Below are positions 6,647 through 6,954 of a stretch of DNA of 6,954 nucleotides, piece after piece. The stretch comes from Alphaproteobacteria bacterium (GTDB lineage Bacteria; Pseudomonadota; Alphaproteobacteria; JABSOH01; JABAAW01). The stretch's first letter is position 1. Each line of letters opens with the position of its first letter. The translations under genes and the position numbers were made by a program. The stretch is from positions 1-6,954 of the forward strand of contig JABAAD010000033.1 in NCBI GenBank assembly GCA_014238935.1, read 5' to 3'. The notes beneath the pieces were generated by a model that saw only the letters and a list, made by a program, of their open reading frames with translations, made no database searches and was not told where the DNA came from.

Positions 6647-6756
6647 GTGTGAGAGGTGAGTTGAAAAAAAGTTCGGTTGGAGGGGGTGTTTGGGTTCGGT
6701 TGGCGTTGAGGTTGGAGGTTTGTTTGGGTTGAGGTTGGAGGTTGGTTGGATTGGGT
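6647..6756 (-). promoter_or_regulatory. C-rich, G-depleted cysK leader (candidate Rho utilisation site)
   Basis: In the transcript direction this 110-nt stretch contains, by my count, about 53 C and only 3 G, arranged as repeats of CCAACC and CCTCAACC with an interrupting T7 run near 6670-6663. Such RNA cannot fold well and has the C-over-G bias with many pyrimidine-C steps known for Rho loading (rut) sites. No TATAAT-like box is visible within it, so the cysK promoter probably lies further upstream, beyond the terminator. A role as unstructured ribosome standby site is an alternative. Confidence 0.45.
6705..6743. repeat. 16-bp direct repeat in the cysK leader
   Basis: GTTGAGGTTGGAGGTT (+ strand) occurs at 6705-6720 and again at 6728-6743. 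A second pair, TGTTTGGGTT, is at 6687-6696 and 6721-6730, and GTTCGGTTGG is at 6671-6680 and 6694-6703. The leader has evidently grown by short duplications, or holds repeated binding sites. Confidence 0.8.
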
Positions 6757-6758
6757 AC

Positions 6759-6788
6759 AAAAAAACGGCGTGCTAGGATTGCACGCCG
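6759..6788 (-). terminator. intrinsic terminator upstream of cysK
   Basis: On the - strand CGGCGTGC (6788-6781), a 7-nt loop and GCACGCCG (6773-6766) form a perfect GC-rich 8-bp stem, followed at once by seven T (6765-6759). This is a textbook Rho-independent terminator. It lies 125 nt before the cysK ATG on the same strand, so it either ends an unseen upstream gene or acts as a conditional attenuator of cysK-cysE. Confidence 0.88.
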
Positions 6789-6900
6789 ATGTCTTTGTTG
6801 ATTTTTTCGGATGGAAGCTTTTTTTGTAGCGTCAGGGATCCGATGTGTAGACGGCGGCGTGCGTTCTGTTGCGGGTACAACATCCACAACGACAACAGGG
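6759..6900 (-). promoter_or_regulatory. candidate cysteine-responsive transcription attenuator
   Basis: The segment order on the - strand is: Cys codons (6897-6877), then GCACGCCG (6862-6855), then the terminator 5' arm CGGCGTGC (6788-6781), then the terminator 3' arm GCACGCCG (6773-6766). The upstream GCACGCCG is identical to the 3' arm, so it can pair with the 5' arm over the same 8 bp and act as an antiterminator. A small hairpin, TGTTG (6882-6878) with CAACA (6871-6867), overlaps the last two Cys codons. A ribosome stalled at the last Cys codon would leave the antiterminator, which begins 14 nt further on, exposed. The parts are seen; the regulation is inferred. A weakness is that the stop codon lies 20 nt beyond the antiterminator segment, so masking in cysteine-replete cells is not obvious. 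Confidence 0.5.
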
Positions 6901-6954
6901 GAAGCTGTCGCGGGAGCGAGAGAGCTGTTTCGGAGAGGCGGAGAGTTCGTGTGC
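6832..6954 (-). CDS. Cys-rich reading frame, probable regulatory leader peptide of cysK (5' end outside window)
   Basis: The frame is open from the window edge for 40 codons and ends with TGA at 6834-6832. It contains Cys-Cys-Arg-Cys-Gly-Cys-Cys (codons at 6897-6877), five TGT codons within seven, about 16 codons before the stop. No ATG, GTG or TTG occurs in this frame inside the window, so its start, length and ribosome binding site cannot be seen. Upstream of a cysteine biosynthetic gene and a terminator, such a Cys run is what a leader peptide sensing charged tRNA-Cys would show. A caution is that the underlying TGTTGT-type repeat reads Val-rich and Leu-rich in the other two frames, so any frame would look biased. 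It may instead be the tail of an ordinary protein, or untranslated. Confidence 0.4.
   Translation of the reverse strand, partial: AHELSASPKQLSRSRDSFPCCRCGCCTRNRTHAAVYTSDP

Noticed and set aside
6630..6887. - strand 85-codon frame spanning the terminator and the C-rich leader into cysK
   Set aside because: It is encoded by low-complexity CAACC repeats and a terminator, overlaps the cysK ribosome binding site and start, and has no motif or ribosome binding site of its own.
6789..6954. + strand open frame starting at ATG 6789 and running off the window
   Set aside because: No ribosome binding site precedes it (its ATG abuts the terminator stem) and its composition is Arg- and Ser-rich without motifs; the regulatory signals here point to the - strand.
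6773..6954. - strand frame ending with TAG in the terminator loop (Leu-rich alternative to the Cys-rich frame)
   Set aside because: Its stop falls inside the terminator hairpin, which is unusual for a real gene, and a Leu run has no link to cysK. It cannot be fully excluded without sequence further right.

Overview
The window reads as a chromosomal core segment of a GC-rich Gram-negative bacterium, most likely an alphaproteobacterium. The order (probable ddl)-ftsQ-ftsA-ftsZ is the end of the division and cell wall (dcw) cluster. FtsZ has a very long, low-complexity C-terminal linker before a conserved C-terminal peptide ending in [10 protein letters not shown], a layout common in alphaproteobacteria. 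The lineage call is inference from gene order and protein style, not from a search.

Left half (1-3895, + strand): the last 20 codons of an upstream gene (probably D-Ala-D-Ala ligase), then ftsQ, ftsA and ftsZ, all packed with overlapping or nearly overlapping ends (GTGA overlap, a duplicated ATGA junction, and an 8-nt overlap). They almost certainly form one translationally coupled unit that builds the divisome: FtsZ polymerises, FtsA tethers it to the membrane, and FtsQ acts on the periplasmic side. FtsZ is well conserved, whereas FtsA is strikingly divergent in its nucleotide-binding motifs.

Middle (3896-4120): a 225-nt convergent spacer with a short tandem repeat beginning in the last ftsZ codons and a small AT-rich inverted repeat. 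I see no convincing intrinsic terminator for ftsZ.

Right half (4121-6633, - strand): reading leftward, cysK (cysteine synthase), cysE (a short serine O-acetyltransferase, TGATG junction with cysK) and lipA (lipoyl synthase). CysE and CysK carry out the two last steps of cysteine synthesis, and CysE ends in Gly-Trp-Gly-Ile, the type of tail that docks into CysK. LipA, a radical-SAM iron-sulfur enzyme that consumes sulfur, has its own extended -10 promoter placed so that its transcript would start at or very near its ATG (leaderless).

Right end (6634-6954): the most interesting part. Upstream of cysK, on the same strand, are in order: a reading frame with a Cys-Cys-Arg-Cys-Gly-Cys-Cys run, an 8-nt segment (GCACGCCG) identical to the 3' arm of a downstream intrinsic terminator, the terminator itself (8-bp stem plus seven T), and about 110 nt of leader that by my count contain only 3 G but 53 C. 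This has the parts of a cysteine-responsive transcription attenuator, possibly combined with a Rho-loading leader. The leader ORF's start lies beyond the window, so this remains a hypothesis.
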